This document shows positions 36,011-47,658 of a stretch of DNA of 64,000 bases, piece by piece. The notes beneath the pieces were generated by a model. The model was not told the DNA's origin and did no database searches. It saw only the letters and a program-made list of their open reading frames with translations. The stretch comes from Thozetella sp. PMI_491 (taxonomy: Eukaryota > Ascomycota > Sordariomycetes > Chaetosphaeriales > Chaetosphaeriaceae): NCBI GenBank assembly GCA_021432635.1, contig MU270027.1, positions 682,001-746,000 of the forward strand. Reading direction: 5' to 3'. The position numbers and the translations under genes are program-made. Within the stretch, counting starts at the first letter, position 1. Every line of letters begins with the position of its first letter.

Positions 36011-38326
36011 TTACAAGGGGCAATTGGGGACATTCGCAGACCACTTCTGCTCGACGTAGGGGATGAGGTAGTCCTGCGAGGTAAAGTTGGCGGCGACGTA
36101 CGGCGTCACGTCGGCGGCAGAGTAGCTGCTGCCGAGAATGCTGAGAACGAAACTCTCGATGCTAGAAATAAGTGTCAGTCCGTGTTCCCTCGACTTCTCA
36201 AGGGCAGCCGACTCACAAGTCAACAAAGACTAGATCTACGACGTCAGGATTGCCCGAAGCTGGGAACCCGCCAGTCCCCATGAAGTAGTTGGGAATGGCG
36301 TAGTTGGGGATCTTGCTGTGAGCGGTATCATCACCTAGCAATTTACGTTAGCCAGAGTACATAGCCTCTACAGAGGACAGAGTGGACTGACCGTCCGATC
36401 CGAAGTCATCCACAGTAGTATATCCCGGGGTCTCATCAACAACCTGCCGGCGGGTAGCGCCGAGCGTCTCGATCTCGCCGCGCCTCTCGACATGCCCGAT
36501 GATGGGGTTGACACAGGTGTCGCGCGGCTCAGGCATCACGCCCAGCTCGGAGCGCTTGTTAGCGCCACCAGCGTTCAGCTTGGCCAGGACGGTGCTGGCG
36601 AGCGCGTAGGGGACATCGGGGACGTAAAGGAAGACGTCCCGGAAGGGCGAGACAATGAAATTGTCGTCGTAGGTGAACGGGCCCTTGTGCATATCGAATC
36701 GGATGCCACCCGTGTTGCAGTAGACCATCCGGGCCTTCTCCGAGCGGGTAGGGCTGACGACGGTCGTGCCCATGGCGTCACCAAGAACGGTGAAGACGCT
36801 GAGGGGATCGCCGAACGGAACGCACGTCATGCAGTAAAACTCGGGCACGCATCCGTAGACCTTACCGAGGCCGAGATTGGCGCGAGCAGCGGTAATCTCG
36901 GATGTGACCCGCAGGCCGCTGTGGTAATCAAAATCGGACGAAGAGTTGCTACCGACGGCGTGGTACTCAAAGGTGTAGCGGTTCCAGTCAAGGTACCGGC
37001 GCGAGTAGACCCAAGGAGTGGTCGAGTTAGCAACGGCCTTATGGGTGGGATTAGGAACCCCGTGCGGGTTGCTGACGCCGGTGTAGCCGCTGTTGGTCTT
37101 GTCGAAGCCGCTCATCGAGAACCACCCAAGCGTCTCGCAGTACCGGCCCGACTCAAGAGCAGTCGTCGCCTCGTCAACAACGGCAAAGTCGCGGATGTGG
37201 CTGTGGCCGCCAAAGATCTGCACGGGAGTATTAGGGTGGACCTTGCGGATGGCGTCATGGACGAGGCCAAAGGTGCTACCGCCCGTGCTTGGGCGGGCAA
37301 TATTGTGCCCGATCAGCAAGAAGAGGTCGACGGGGTCCGAGGTGTTGATGGCGTCAGTGAACCATTGCTGCTTCACCATGTCGGCGCCCTTCATGACCTT
37401 GGAAGCATTCGAGTTGCCCGTGAAGTCATAGAGGATACCGAAGGCCATGATGCGCAGGCCCTTCTCGGTGGTGAAGTACTTGTGCGTCTTGCCGATATAT
37501 TCGTAGGCACCCGTTGTCGGGTTGAAGATCTGGACATTGGACGTGAGGTACTTGTCGCCCCAGAACTTGCTGAACTGGTTGAAAGTATCGTAGGCGATCT
37601 CACTAACGTAGAGCTCGTGGTTTCCTTCACCCGGCGGTCAGCCACAAACGCGTCCAGAATACAAGACCCATCCCGGCCGGCAGCTTACCAATGGTGAGCA
37701 AGTCATAGTCATCCAGCTGCTCAAAGATAGGGTTAGACACGGTTCCATCGACGGTAGTAGCGTCGCTGAGACCGGCACCGTCATGAAGATCGCCTAGACA
37801 ACGGGAAGTCAGCCATGAGTGAACCTAATGGGCCGCTGGCGGGCAGAGACTGACCAGTGTCGATGATGAGCAGGTCGACGCCCATATTACCAGCCTTGTG
37901 CTTCATCCGCTTAGCAAACGAAACATAATCCCCGAAATCAGCGCCGCTTGGTCTAGGTCAGCCCTGGATCGTGATCGGTAGCCAATGGCTCGGTATACGT
38001 ACTAGTTCTGCTCTAGCAGGTGCCCGGAGAGCCACCCGTGGGTGTCGGTCTACCGTGAAAGTTTTGTGAGCCGCTGCCCCGTCGTCCCGCCTCATCCCTG
38101 TACGGCGGTGTGGATAGACGGGTCGGCGACTTACCGTGTGCATAACGTTCAGCTGCCCCCATTCCAAGGCACGGGTCGGGCCGTAGGTGGCATTGGGAGC
38201 GCCGGGCTGAATGCGCTTCACGTGGCGGACGTGCTCGACGTGGTTGATGGGGCCGAAGCAGCTCTCGCAGGCGAGGACAGCGGGCACGGCGGCAGCCAAG
38301 CCGGCAGCGACGATCTGGGCCTTCAT
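36011..38326 (-). CDS. secreted 5'-nucleotidase-type calcineurin-like metallophosphatase
   Basis: Seven exons on the minus strand: 38326-38135, 38049-38003, 37946-37855, 37793-37689, 37624-36392, 36334-36217 and 36161-36011. They total about 645 residues, and every junction keeps frame. The N-terminus, MKAQIVAAGLAAAVPAVLAC, is a signal peptide. The metal-binding motifs are in order: DTHGW (66-70), GDLHDG (111-116), GNHEL (146-150), an IGH in LFLLIGHNIA, and GGHSH. These are the two-metal site of calcineurin-like phosphoesterases. The C-terminal part matches the 5'-nucleotidase C domain (VYCNTGGIRFDMHKGPFTYD). The overall form resembles yeast Smn1/YHR202W, a vacuolar protein. It probably hydrolyses nucleotides or other phosphate esters outside the cell or in the vacuole. 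Potential N-glycosylation sites (NAT, NTS, NSS, NFT) agree with secretion. The intron density is unusual for this window. Confidence 0.93.
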
Positions 38327-40380
38327 GTTGGAGACGGGCGACACAAGCAGACTTCGGGAGCAGGGAAGAGGGCCCAAAGACACGCAATTGAGGCCTTAGG
38401 AGGACGCGACGAGGGAGGGACCGGAGAGGGACGCGGGGAGAAGCGTCATGACGATGGCCCGAGAGAGCGGGCAGGGCAGCTATTTTATCAAGGCGCGCCA
38501 GGATCGACACTGCAGCTTGCCATTCATTTATCGTGCCACTGCAGGGCATGCTCCCCGGATGCAACTCTCCCAGTCCCTCGGCTTCCCAGCGGGCCTGTCA
38601 GCTGGCGAGCGCTACCGGGCCAAGGATCGCCCTGGTGGCCTTTCGATGGCCTTGGGGGCCCCTGGGGAAGCCCGAGCCGTGGACTGCGTCTGCACTGCAC
38701 TACCTGGTTGCATGGTATTGCCTGGCATGTACAGCAAGGCATATCTGCGGCGCGAGCGGCTGCCTCTTGCGGGAGGCAAAAATGAAGCCCATGCTCCCGA
38801 ATGCTCGGCGCGGATTCGTGGAATGGCGAAGCGGTGCCTGAGAGCAACGGGCAGGTTCGTGGGCGTTAGCACGGCAGCTGGCTTCGGCTTGCTCTAGTCT
38901 TTCCAGTTTAGTCCATCCTCCGCTATTATTGGCCGGAGTGGCGCGCCATTTGGAGAGCTCGGTCTACAGAGGCTGCAGGCTTCTGCCGTACTTGCCGTAC
39001 TAGTAAAGTTGTCCTGCTTGCTGCCGCCCGCCATTGGGGGGCGAGTGTGGAGGCGCGCAAATGGGCGCTCCATACCACCTCCGGCACCGAAACTCAATCA
39101 ATCTACCAAAGCCGGGCCGCGTACAGATCTATCAGTGCCTATCAGTGCCGACACGTGCTTGGCGCGATAACGGTCGTGGAGACTGCCATTTCATTCCCGA
39201 TTGAGCAGGTGCGAGAGGCGAGAGCCCAGCCTCGACAGGGGGCCCCAGGTCTATGCAATTTTGACCAAGCTTGCCCGTTCGAAAGCTTCTTCGAACCTCA
39301 GACGACTGCTAGAGGCGATTCCGCCCCTCCACCCCCTGTACTGTACGGAATGTGTTTGCTAGCTTGGCGAGCTTGGTATGAGACAGAGGCCAGCCAGATT
39401 TGAAGGCCTAAAAGGCAGAAAACGGCCCTGTAGCCTCTTCACTGGCTCTGAAGGCTCATTACTAGCCCTGTAGAATCGTTTTTGGCCCTCTTGGCTCGTT
39501 TTTGGCCCTCTTGGCTTGTGGCTGGTTCTCTTGGCTCGTTGCTGGCCTTTCAAGCTCCCCGTTGGATCGATTGTCAAGTTTCGCTGTTCTCATAGGCTAT
39601 AGTAAAAGCGAGCCAGTCAAGCAGTGTCCTTTTAATCCCCGCGCTAACAAAATATACAGGGTTGTACCCGACCTGGCAGGCAATTACCGGCAGCTTTCCA
39701 CAACAGGCAGGCAGGCAATCTAGCAAGGCGCGCTTTGCTAACGCCAGAGGTTCGAGAGGTTCTGGCACAGCTTCGGCCGCCTGAGTCTCAGAGTCCACCC
39801 CCTCCCTCCCCCCAATATCGTGTGCTTCCACTGGCTACGAAGTGGGCTAAAGGGCGAACTCCAAGGGAGATTGGCTTCGATGCTCCCCTGCGTTGCATCT
39901 TCACCAGTCCAGGATCGAAGTCCTACGACTCTCGCACTAAGTCGAAGCAGGTGTTCAAGGCGGTAAGTAGTGGCGATCCTCACTACGCCTTCTAGAATTA
40001 TAAAGACGTTTGGGAGAGAGTGTGTCCGAACAGCACGTTCTCATAACCTACATGAACAGACGTCCAGTGCTATAAAGATGTTTTAGAGGGTACCACATTT
40101 TTATTTATTTATTCAAGGTTGTCACCTTTATCTAAACAGTAAGGAGTCAGGTGGTATTAGTAGATCATACACGATCTTATTTATATGTGCAAGCGCTAGG
40201 GCTGCAAATATCTAAGCTTATGTAGAGGAGCCTCAGACCGGGCTCATGTCTTAACTCCTTCCTTTCCTAAGTCCATTAATGAGCAAATTTATCACACATG
40301 GATGGGGTCTATCTCCATAGCCTCGTAATCATCAATCGTCAAACATCCTCCCGTCCTATTCCTGTGCCCATCTACTTTTC
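38327..40380. other. intergenic region with repeat-like sequence
   Basis: Two kilobases between genes that are both on the minus strand. The first part is the promoter side of the metallophosphatase gene. It then holds a 20-bp minisatellite (39416-39555) followed directly by an 18-base word shared with 32988-33005. A minus-strand frame at 39574-39831 has no recognisable domain. From about 40000 the DNA is AT-rich and should include the Hsp104 3' untranslated region. Confidence 0.5.
39416..39555 (+). repeat. degenerate 20-bp minisatellite, seven units
   Basis: Seven units of 20 bases with phase kept exactly, starting at 39416, 39436, 39456, 39476, 39496, 39516 and 39536. The units at 39476 and 39496 are identical (TCGTTTTTGGCCCTCTTGGC). 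The others keep the GGCCCT or GGCTCT core and the TTGGC end with several substitutions, so the array looks old at both ends. A less certain eighth unit may precede it. Confidence 0.85.
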
Positions 40381-43164
40381 TTAATCGTAAATGTCCTCAT
40401 CCATAGAATCAGGAGCCAGCTCCTCAGCCGCGTCGTCTTCATCTTCCATTACCATGTCGTCGTCGAAGCCCGCGTCGCTCTCTGGGTGGTTGGAAAGCAC
40501 AGTGATCTTGCTGTCAACGACCTCGACGCGAGCCACCTCGCCATCGCGAATGTTGTTGCGGAGGATGAGGACTGCCAGCTTGTTGAGCACCTCCTTCTCG
40601 ATCAGGCGCTGCAATGGGCGGGCACCATAGGCGGGAGAGTAGCCGGCGCTGCCTAGTTTGTCCTTCGCCTCGTCCGACACCGAAATCAGCACGTTCCGGT
40701 TGTTGTCGGCCAGACGCTTCTGGATCTCGCTAATGCGAAGATCCACGATCCTCCGGATCTCTTTGCGGGTGAGGCGGTTGAATATGACGATCGACGAGAT
40801 ACGGTTGAGGAACTCGGGCAGGAAGTAGTTGCGGAGCGCGTTCGTGACTAGCTCCCGGGTAGTCGGGTCGATCTTGCCGTCCTTGCCATTAGGCCGAGCA
40901 AGATATTCGGCGCCGAGGTTGGAGGTCATGACTACGATGCAGTTTCTGGCATCCACCACACGACCTTGGCCGTCAGTGATGCGACCATCATCCATGAGCT
41001 GGAGCAGGACGGTCAACACCTCTTTAGCAGCCTTCTCCACCTCGTCGAAGAGGAGGATAGAGAAGGGCTTCCGTCGCAACGCTTCGGTAAGCTGGCCGCC
41101 GGAGTCGTGACCGACGTATCCCGGCGGAGCTCCGATCATGCGGCTGAGCGAGTGCCTCTCCTGGTACTCGGACATGTCGAATCGGATCATAGCTTTCGGG
41201 TCGTCGAAGAGGAACTCAGCAAGCGCCTTGGTGAGCAGAGTCTTTCCGGTGCCGGACGGACCGCAGAAGAGGAAACTCGGCGGCTGGTTGGGGTTGCTGA
41301 GTCCGGACCGCTGGAGTCGAATGGCGTTGGACACGGACTGGACAGCCTCCTTTTGTCCGACCACAATCTTGCCAAGCGCCTGCTCCATGTGCAGAAGCTT
41401 CTCCTTCTCCGACGTCTTGAGACGTGTAACTGGAATGCCCGTCCACCGGGAGACAATTTCGTTGATTTGGTCGGGTCCGACGACATCGGTAATCATGGAA
41501 CCGCCAGTGTCAACGGCGTTAGCGTTGAGGGCGGCGTCGGCAGCCGCCTTCTCTTTCTCGAGCTTCTCAATGACCAATCGTTGCTCGGGGATGGCGTAGT
41601 ACTCGAGATCGGCGGCCCGGGCATGGTCTCCCATTCGGCTAGCATCCTCGGCCTTGACACGAAGCTGTTCTAGCTTCAGCTTGGCCTCCTGGATGTCTTT
41701 GCCGCGCTGCCTCTCGCTTTCGTACTTCTCACGGAGGGGCCGCAACTCCTCCTCAACGTTCTCGGCGTCTTGTTTTGCCTGGGCGAGGCGCGCCTTGGAG
41801 GCATCGTCTTTCTCGCGCGAGAGCGCGTGGATTTCGATCTTGAGCTGGCGGAGTCGGCGTTCTAGCGAGTCGATGATTTCGGGCTGCGACTCACGAGCAA
41901 CCCGGACTGCTGCAGCGGCCTCGTCGATTAGGTCAACAGCCGAGTCGGGGAGTCTTCGTGACGTGAGGTAGCGGGCGGCGAGGTTGGCAGCGGCGACAAT
42001 GGCGCTGTCGGCGATATTGACACCATGGTGGACCTCGTACTTTTCCTTGAGACCACGGAGGATTGAGACGGTCTCGGGGATCGAGGGCTCCTTGACAAGG
42101 ACTTGCTGGAACCGACGTTCGAAGGCGGCGTCCTTCTCAATGTACTTGCGGTACTCAGCCAGGGTAGTGGCACCAATGCAGTGTAACTGGCCACGGGCGA
42201 GCATGGGCTTGAGCAAATTGGCAGCGTCCATGCCGCCCTCACCGGAAGAACCAGCGCCCATGAGAAGGTGGATCTCGTCGACGAAGAGTACTATCATCTC
42301 CTTCGATTCTTGAATCTCCTTCAGAACGCCCTTCATGCGCTCTTCGAATTCTCCGCGGTACTTGCTGCCGGCCACCAGGGCGCCAACGTCAAGGGAGAGA
42401 AGCTTGCAGGCAGCCAAGTTGTCGGGGACGTCGGCATTGACGATCCGCTGGGCGAGACCTTCAACGACGGTGGTCTTGCCCACACCCGGTTCACCTATGA
42501 GGACGGGGTTGTTCTTGGTCCTCCGCGAGAGAATCCGGATGACGCGGCGAATCTCCTCTTCTCTGCCGATGACCGGGTCGATCTTGCCCTCGCGGGCCAT
42601 TGCGGTCATATCAATCGTGAACTTGGCAAGGTTCTCGTTGTCTTGCTCCGTGTCGGCAGTCTTGGAGTCCACCCGCTTTGTTCCCCGGATTGTCTGTATG
42701 GCGTCCGTCACGAGCTTGGTTTTTGGGATGTTGGCCTCCTTAAGCGCCGCCTGGACGGCAGGATCCTCTACCAGAGCAGTAATGAGATGGTCGACTGCAA
42801 TATAGCTGTCTTTCTGCACCTTTTGAAGCTCCATAGCCTTCCTGAGGATGTTGTTGAAGGACGGCGCCATCGAGACTTGCTCCGGTGGGGGGTCTTGGCT
42901 TGGCAGTCGGACGAGCGTCTTCTTCAACGCCCGGTCGAAGAGTTGAGGGTCGCCATGAGCCCGCTCGATGACTTGTCGGAGAAGTGTAGCGTTGGATCCC
43001 GGGGCAGCGTTCTGTTGGTCCTTGCTCGGGTCTGGAAGGGGGTCCAGTAAGGCTATCGCGAGGTGGACTGGGAGCAGTTGGGAGTGAGCGTATTGTTCCG
43101 CCAGGGCCATGGCATCTTCCAATGCCTTCTTGCCCCGGTCGGTGAACTCCATTTTGGAATTCAT
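40381..43164 (-). CDS. hsp98: Hsp104/ClpB-type protein disaggregase (Neurospora Hsp98 orthologue)
   Basis: A single exon of 927 residues. This is the cytosolic and nuclear AAA+ disaggregase. It forms hexamers, works with Hsp70 and Hsp40 to pull proteins out of aggregates, and gives acquired thermotolerance. Domains in order: Clp N-domain (about 1-150); first AAA+ module with Walker A GEPGVGKT (224-231) and Walker B [12 protein letters not shown] [10 protein letters not shown]; long coiled-coil middle domain (about 405-560); second AAA+ module with Walker A GPSGTGKT near residue 635, the YVGHD pore loop ([10 protein letters not shown]) and FDEVEKA. The acidic tail ends in DSMDEDIYD, comparable to the yeast Hsp104 C-terminal acidic motif. 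All catalytic residues are present. The start MNSKMEFTD fits the family; a second ATG four codons later would also serve. Two AGGGG stress-type elements lie just upstream. Yeast also needs this protein to propagate prions. Confidence 0.98.
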   Translation of the reverse strand: MNSKMEFTDRGKKALEDAMALAEQYAHSQLLPVHLAIALLDPLPDPSKDQQNAAPGSNATLLRQVIERAHGDPQLFDRALKKTLVRLPSQDPPPEQVSMAPSFNNILRKAMELQKVQKDSYIAVDHLITALVEDPAVQAALKEANIPKTKLVTDAIQTIRGTKRVDSKTADTEQDNENLAKFTIDMTAMAREGKIDPVIGREEEIRRVIRILSRRTKNNPVLIGEPGVGKTTVVEGLAQRIVNADVPDNLAACKLLSLDVGALVAGSKYRGEFEERMKGVLKEIQESKEMIVLFVDEIHLLMGAGSSGEGGMDAANLLKPMLARGQLHCIGATTLAEYRKYIEKDAAFERRFQQVLVKEPSIPETVSILRGLKEKYEVHHGVNIADSAIVAAANLAARYLTSRRLPDSAVDLIDEAAAAVRVARESQPEIIDSLERRLRQLKIEIHALSREKDDASKARLAQAKQDAENVEEELRPLREKYESERQRGKDIQEAKLKLEQLRVKAEDASRMGDHARAADLEYYAIPEQRLVIEKLEKEKAAADAALNANAVDTGGSMITDVVGPDQINEIVSRWTGIPVTRLKTSEKEKLLHMEQALGKIVVGQKEAVQSVSNAIRLQRSGLSNPNQPPSFLFCGPSGTGKTLLTKALAEFLFDDPKAMIRFDMSEYQERHSLSRMIGAPPGYVGHDSGGQLTEALRRKPFSILLFDEVEKAAKEVLTVLLQLMDDGRITDGQGRVVDARNCIVVMTSNLGAEYLARPNGKDGKIDPTTRELVTNALRNYFLPEFLNRISSIVIFNRLTRKEIRRIVDLRISEIQKRLADNNRNVLISVSDEAKDKLGSAGYSPAYGARPLQRLIEKEVLNKLAVLILRNNIRDGEVARVEVVDSKITVLSNHPESDAGFDDDMVMEDEDDAAEELAPDSMDEDIYD

Positions 43165-43822
43165 CTTGGCTTATGCGTAGGGGGTATCGTGGTAGAGAGA
43201 AGTTATAGGGGTTATCGTGGTTGGTTGCGTTAGGTGAAGCTCGGTTGCGTGTGTCTTCGAGGCTTCGAAGTTGCAGCTGCGAACAGCAGAACTTGAGGGT
43301 TAAGATATCAACCTTTGTGTTGTTATGGGTGTGAAGAGAAAAGAAGTGAAAACTGTTAAAGGTCGCACAAGGAGTTTGAATTTATGTACCTTGTTGAGTG
43401 GGGTGATGGTCGCAAGATCAAGAAACTGATAGCGTTTCGATGTCTCTGGAACCCGCCCTGTGCCCCGCGATGCTTCAAGAACAGGCGACAGTGAGGTCAC
43501 CAGTCCCTTCTCGAACTTGGTGGAAGGTGCTAGGTCCCAGTGCGGGGCATTGGGCGGCAGGCCCCGCCAGTAGGGAGGCCAGTGCGTACCATTGTCAGGC
43601 ACGCTCAGGCATCGGGCTCGGGTTTTCGATGGGCCGCTCCAACCTATCAGGTGAGAGCAGTACTATGGCACAGCACGGGCCACTAAGGTACCTGACCTGA
43701 CCAAGCTCGAAATTTCTCTGCGCGAAGGTGGTCAATTGCGCGTCGAGCAGACTTCAGTCGCGCAAACGATCACCGCCTCTGGCTTACCGGTGGAAAAGAC
43801 GCCCCGGGGGGTTCAATTGAAG
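43165..43822. promoter_or_regulatory. divergent promoter region (Hsp104 / mL67)
   Basis: About 660 bases between two divergent start codons, so it should contain both promoters. GAA/TTC triplets occur near 43256-43291 but not in the five-base alternation of a heat shock element. No frame inside looks like a gene. Confidence 0.5.
43179..43211. promoter_or_regulatory. two AGGGG stress-response-like elements upstream of Hsp104
   Basis: AGGGG at 43179-43183 and at 43207-43211 (CCCCT in the direction of the gene), 15 and 43 bases before the start codon. AGGGG is the core of the stress response element bound by Msn2/4-type zinc fingers in yeast. The words are short, so chance occurrence is possible, and they may lie in the transcribed leader. 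Confidence 0.3.
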
Positions 43823-44720
43823 ATGAACGCACGTCCCAAGACAGCAATCATACGCCTTGCGGCCGGCGCATCGCGGACGGGCATCAGATGGCTCTCGGCC
43901 CAGCCCAAGCAACCTTACCAGGCATACGAGGAGCACGCGGAAAAGATCTTCGTCATACGGCACATTGAGAGGAACCACGTCGTGTACTCTTTTACTCCAA
44001 CATTAAGCGTGCGTTTCTGTGCATCTGGCCGTGGAGTCGACCCAAAGCTAATCCTCATCTCTGCAGCCCAGCTTGATCAAGCGCCAAATACCCTTCAATG
44101 GCAAGAAGCTCTACCCGGCGACCATTCGCAAGGACTACTGGGATACCATGGCCGTAATAGAGTTCCCCGAGGGACAGGGTGAGGTTGGGAGGTCGGTCTT
44201 TCAGCGCCTTCGCGAGTTCCGGAAACGACACGAGCTGGAGTGGGAGGAGCCACTGTTCGAGCTTTCCCGGCGCGAGCGTGGTGTAGCACTGAACAACCAG
44301 AGGGCGAACAGCATCGCCGACATCGCCGCTGTTCTGGCAGGTGCTGGAAAAGGAAACCTGATTGTGGCCGAGAACAAGAAGCTGAGCCGGAATGAGACTA
44401 TCAGGAGGGACAAAGCAGCGAAGGCTGAGAGCAAAGCGGCCAAGGCCGCTGGCGTTCCAGCCCAGGAGGCGGACGCGGCTGAAGGGGCGACCCCGACCAA
44501 GACACTGAGCTCAGTCACAGTTTACTGGCAAGATATCATGGACTCTGCGTACGCTCAGTCGTGGTCCGACAATGTGTCGCACGCTACGCTGGAGCCGAAC
44601 ATGCTGGGACAGACCTACAGGCGAAAGTCGAAACTAAGGGAGGAGGCAGAGGCTCAAGCACTGGTGACCAGTGAACAAAATGGGGAGGGCCCGAAGCAAG
44701 CAACAGCCGAGAGTGTATGA
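43823..44720 (+). CDS. mhr1: mitochondrial large-subunit ribosomal protein mL67 (Mhr1 family)
   Basis: Two exons: 43823-44008 and 44067-44720, giving about 279 residues. The 58-bp intron (donor GTGCGT, acceptor TCTGCAG) is in phase 0. The family is Mhr1/mL67. In yeast the protein is both a structural part of the mitochondrial large ribosomal subunit and a factor in mitochondrial DNA recombination and transcription. The basic N-terminus (MNARPKTAIIRLAAGASRTG) looks like a mitochondrial presequence. Core features are IFVIRHIERNHVVYSFTP, then, across the splice, SLIKRQIPFNGKKLYPATIR followed by RKDYW. The next parts are SVFQRLREFRKRHELEW and a Lys/Ala-rich tail. ATG 43823 is the first in-frame ATG. 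The longer upstream frame has only non-ATG starts. Confidence 0.93.
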
Positions 44721-44931
44721 GCTGGAGCGTGAGTCCCGCACGAAGAGCAATTACCACGGCATATATGACTAGACATCTGGGGGATTGGCAGAGATGATCA
44801 AATAGCTTGCCAGAGGCGTACCGGGAAAGGCCGGCACGTGGCTCTTCTGTATTTTACTGTACACCTAAGGAAAAAGAAAGGCCTCAAAGGTCACTACCCG
44901 CCAGATAGGCGGTACAATCCCTGCCTTGGCC
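44721..44931. terminator. 3'-3' junction of mL67 and P-loop genes
   Basis: Only about 210 bases between two convergent stop codons, so the two transcripts probably overlap or nearly touch at their 3' ends. No specific polyadenylation signal was assigned. Confidence 0.4.
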
Positions 44932-46295
44932 TCAGACCTGGATGGCGAAGCGCTTGAGGTACTCATAATGCTCCACGTTCGCATCGACGCATTGCCGAAT
45001 CGTCTTTTGGCCGTGGTCGCCAAATTTCTTGCGCCATTCCTGGTCCTCTTGCTCGGGTGACGGAGCCTTCTGTCCTCGGCCTTAGCACATCGCGCAGGCA
45101 CCTAGGGTTCAATAGCATATGCAGGGCAGGCACTTACCAGAGCATGAGTCCGAGCCCGCAGGCTCGTGCTGCTAATGGCATCGTTGTGGAATCCAATCCA
45201 CTTGGCGAATGCGTTGGCCGCATACTGCTGGTTCTCGTCGTCGCCCCACTTGAGCATGTCCAGGCTGTACTCGAGGCCGACCTCGCGGCAGAAAGCCTCG
45301 ACCATCTTGGCCGGCTGGTCCAGCAGGTCGTCAGCGTCGACGACGGTGATGCTCACCCCATCACCGGCCTCGGCGCTGGCCCCGTTCTGCTCCCCGGCGC
45401 GCACGGGGCCGACGATTCCCTCGTCCTTGAGGTAGTCGAACAAGCGCCGCAGCTCCTCGTAGCCTGCCTCGTTAGGCATGAACTCGTGGAAGCCGGTGAC
45501 GTCCTTGAGGGGCGGCACCGTGCAGCGGTAGTATGAAGGAATGGCGCGCCGGGGGTGGCGGATCAAGAAGGTCCAGTGGAACTTCTTGAGGAGGTCCGTC
45601 GGCATGACGGACGGGTTGACGGGGTACTTGCCCCCGCCGGTGCCGTTGGCACCGTTTGCCAGCCCGTTCGTTCCGGGCGTCTCCGAGCCTCCCTGGCGCC
45701 GTAACGAGGGTGCGGGTCTGGCTGGCTTGCCATCCGGCGGGACCAGATAGTAGGCCATGTCCTTGATGAAGACTCGCTTTCCCTGCTTGGTGTGTGAGTG
45801 TGCGCCCTATGAGGGAGATGCTAGGCCCTGTGGCCCTGGAAAGGTAGAATAGACTGCTAAGAGACCGAGGTGTGCACTGGCCAAGAGAACTCCGAAGGTG
45901 AGAGGCTCTGGGTGTCCCGTAGTAGATGGGGATGCATGCGGCTGCGGGTTCAAACAAATACGAGGGACGAAGGAACTGGGGAGCCAAACCTCGCTCCCTT
46001 CTCGGTCGACTAGATCCATGATGGTCCTGTAAGTCGACTGGGCAAAGCCGCTTTTCCCTCGCGCCTCGTCATCTCCCTCGAATCTCTCGCCGAGGCGTTC
46101 GGGGCCATAGTAGAAAGCATCGCCAAACGGCTCATGTAGACACGCGAGCTCATCGCGTCTGGTCATGAATACCTGAGGTGAGTCAGTCACGGCGAAGTCC
46201 ACGGGCCGCCGCCTCGGAGGAGGTCAACTCACACGCTCGAAGGCCGTCGAACAGGCCCTCGGGTGGGTTGCCATAAAGATAGGTTTGGCCGACAT
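44932..46295 (-). CDS. P-loop NTPase/sulfotransferase-like protein
   Basis: Four exons on the minus strand: 46295-46233, 46172-45990, 45782-45138 and 45069-44932, all in phase 0, giving about 342 residues. The first splice restores ACSTAFERVFMTRRDELACL, the second GSE|GKRVFIKDMAYYL. The N-terminal MATHPRACSTAFERV resembles the phosphosulfate/P-loop region of sulfotransferases (a Pro-Arg-x-Gly/Ala-Ser-Thr-type loop). HWTFLIRHPRRAIPSYYR resembles the 3'-phosphate-binding RHP segment of that superfamily. These are visible features; transfer of sulfate is not demonstrated, and fungal members are mostly uncharacterised. No signal peptide or membrane segment is seen, so it is probably cytosolic. 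Intron 2 has a weak donor (GTTTGG) but is required by frame and family resemblance. Translation could start upstream at another ATG near 46454, but the short start fits better. Confidence 0.85.
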
Positions 46296-47658
46296 AGTGT
46301 TCCGTTCAGAGATTGGGGAAGGGGCAGAGGTTAATGGCTCAGGGAGCAAAGATACTTGCCTTGCTACTTTGCAAAAGTACGTGGGCGCGGTTTCCGTTTT
46401 GACGGTGGCCACGGTGTCAGTTACGTTCGACAACGGCTGGGACTCTCCAACCATTTAAAACATCTATCTAGTCCTTCAGCAACATTAACCCCGGCGGGCC
46501 CAAGAACGTGCAACCAGCTCCACCGCAAAGTCGACAAAGATCGGCGGCGGACCGGTGAGTTTACCCACAACGCCCACGACGCCACCAGCCATGCATGGAG
46601 AACCATCTAACTTGGGCCCACGTGTGGGCCACCGAGAACATGGTATACGCCAACACCTCTCCTTGGGCGGTGCGGGTGCCAACGCCATCAGCAGAGTCGA
46701 TGGGCATAGGAAGGGGGGGGTGCCGCCACACAGATATGAGATCCCACTTAACCTACCTATCGGGAACCGGTTTACAGGACTGGGATTTGGGGTCGAGGGT
46801 GGAATCGCTGTAGGCAGTTAGTGCACTGGAGAGTGGCGAGCCAACTTGTTGTCCAGAGTGTGACAGTCCGGTTGCGTCATTGGACACCGCCGGGGCCTTT
46901 CCCGGTGAACTAGTGCAGGGAACAAGTGCGAATAGCTGCACAATACATAGTACTCGTGGGGAAGAGTGCATAGTTGGCCAAGTGTTGAGCCATGGGGGTC
47001 GGCATCGTTAGTGGGGTTGTAAGATGCCTAGGTACATACGAAAGCCCGAAGTCAATAACCTGCCGCGGCAGAGGGGCGTGGTCGCAACCTGTACTGTATT
47101 TACAGCCGAGCGTGTCCAATGGGAACCGATGACGTTCGGGCTTTCACTATGCCCCACTGCCAACAAGCACCTTATCTGTGCCCATGAAACCTCAACGACA
47201 TTTTAATAGCCTGCAAGAACCCACCCAACCTTACACAGAACGTGGCCAGCGGATAGCCCGTTTCTGATGGGCTGAAAATGTGGCGTGGCTTGCGTCAGGT
47301 AGATTTTGCATTGTCAGGCACTGGAAGTACAAAGGCAGATAGGGTTTGTCATTACAGTTGGAAGCGGAGGGGGGCGGGGGTTAGCGCGGGGGCAGGCATC
47401 ATCCCGCTCGGCGGGCTACGGGACCCGAAAAGCACCCACGGAAGATGACGCCTGGATTCGCCGTCCATCCAATTGCAACGCCCTACATCTCGGAGATATT
47501 TGGTCACATATGCAGAGGTGCCTGGTGGCAACAGTTCACGAGTGTCTAGAGAGAGCCTCTATTACACATGTTTACGACATGGACGCGGGTAGTGGGTGAC
47601 CTATTTTGTATTCCAGCAAATCCCCGAGAGCGAGAGGAGGCAGGAAGACCAAAGGCAG
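46296..47658. other. intergenic region
   Basis: Between two minus-strand genes. It should contain the promoter of the P-loop gene and the 3' end of the Pbn1 gene. Short frames occur (up to about 97 codons), none recognisable. A G-rich tract (GGAGGGGGGCGGGGG) lies near 47366-47380. Confidence 0.5.

Noticed and set aside
36492..37697. 401-codon plus-strand frame opposite the metallophosphatase
   Set aside because: It is the antisense shadow of the metallophosphatase exons, which carry the conserved metal-binding motifs.
39999..40090. Two related 20-mers (TATAAAGACGTTTGGGAGAG and TATAAAGATGTTTTAGAGGG) as a RIP-mutated duplication
   Set aside because: Four differences in 20 bases, not all C-to-T or G-to-A, and no similarity beyond the words.
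43256..43291. Possible heat shock element upstream of Hsp104
   Set aside because: TTC and GAA triplets are present but are not spaced as alternating nGAAn units, so the consensus is not met.
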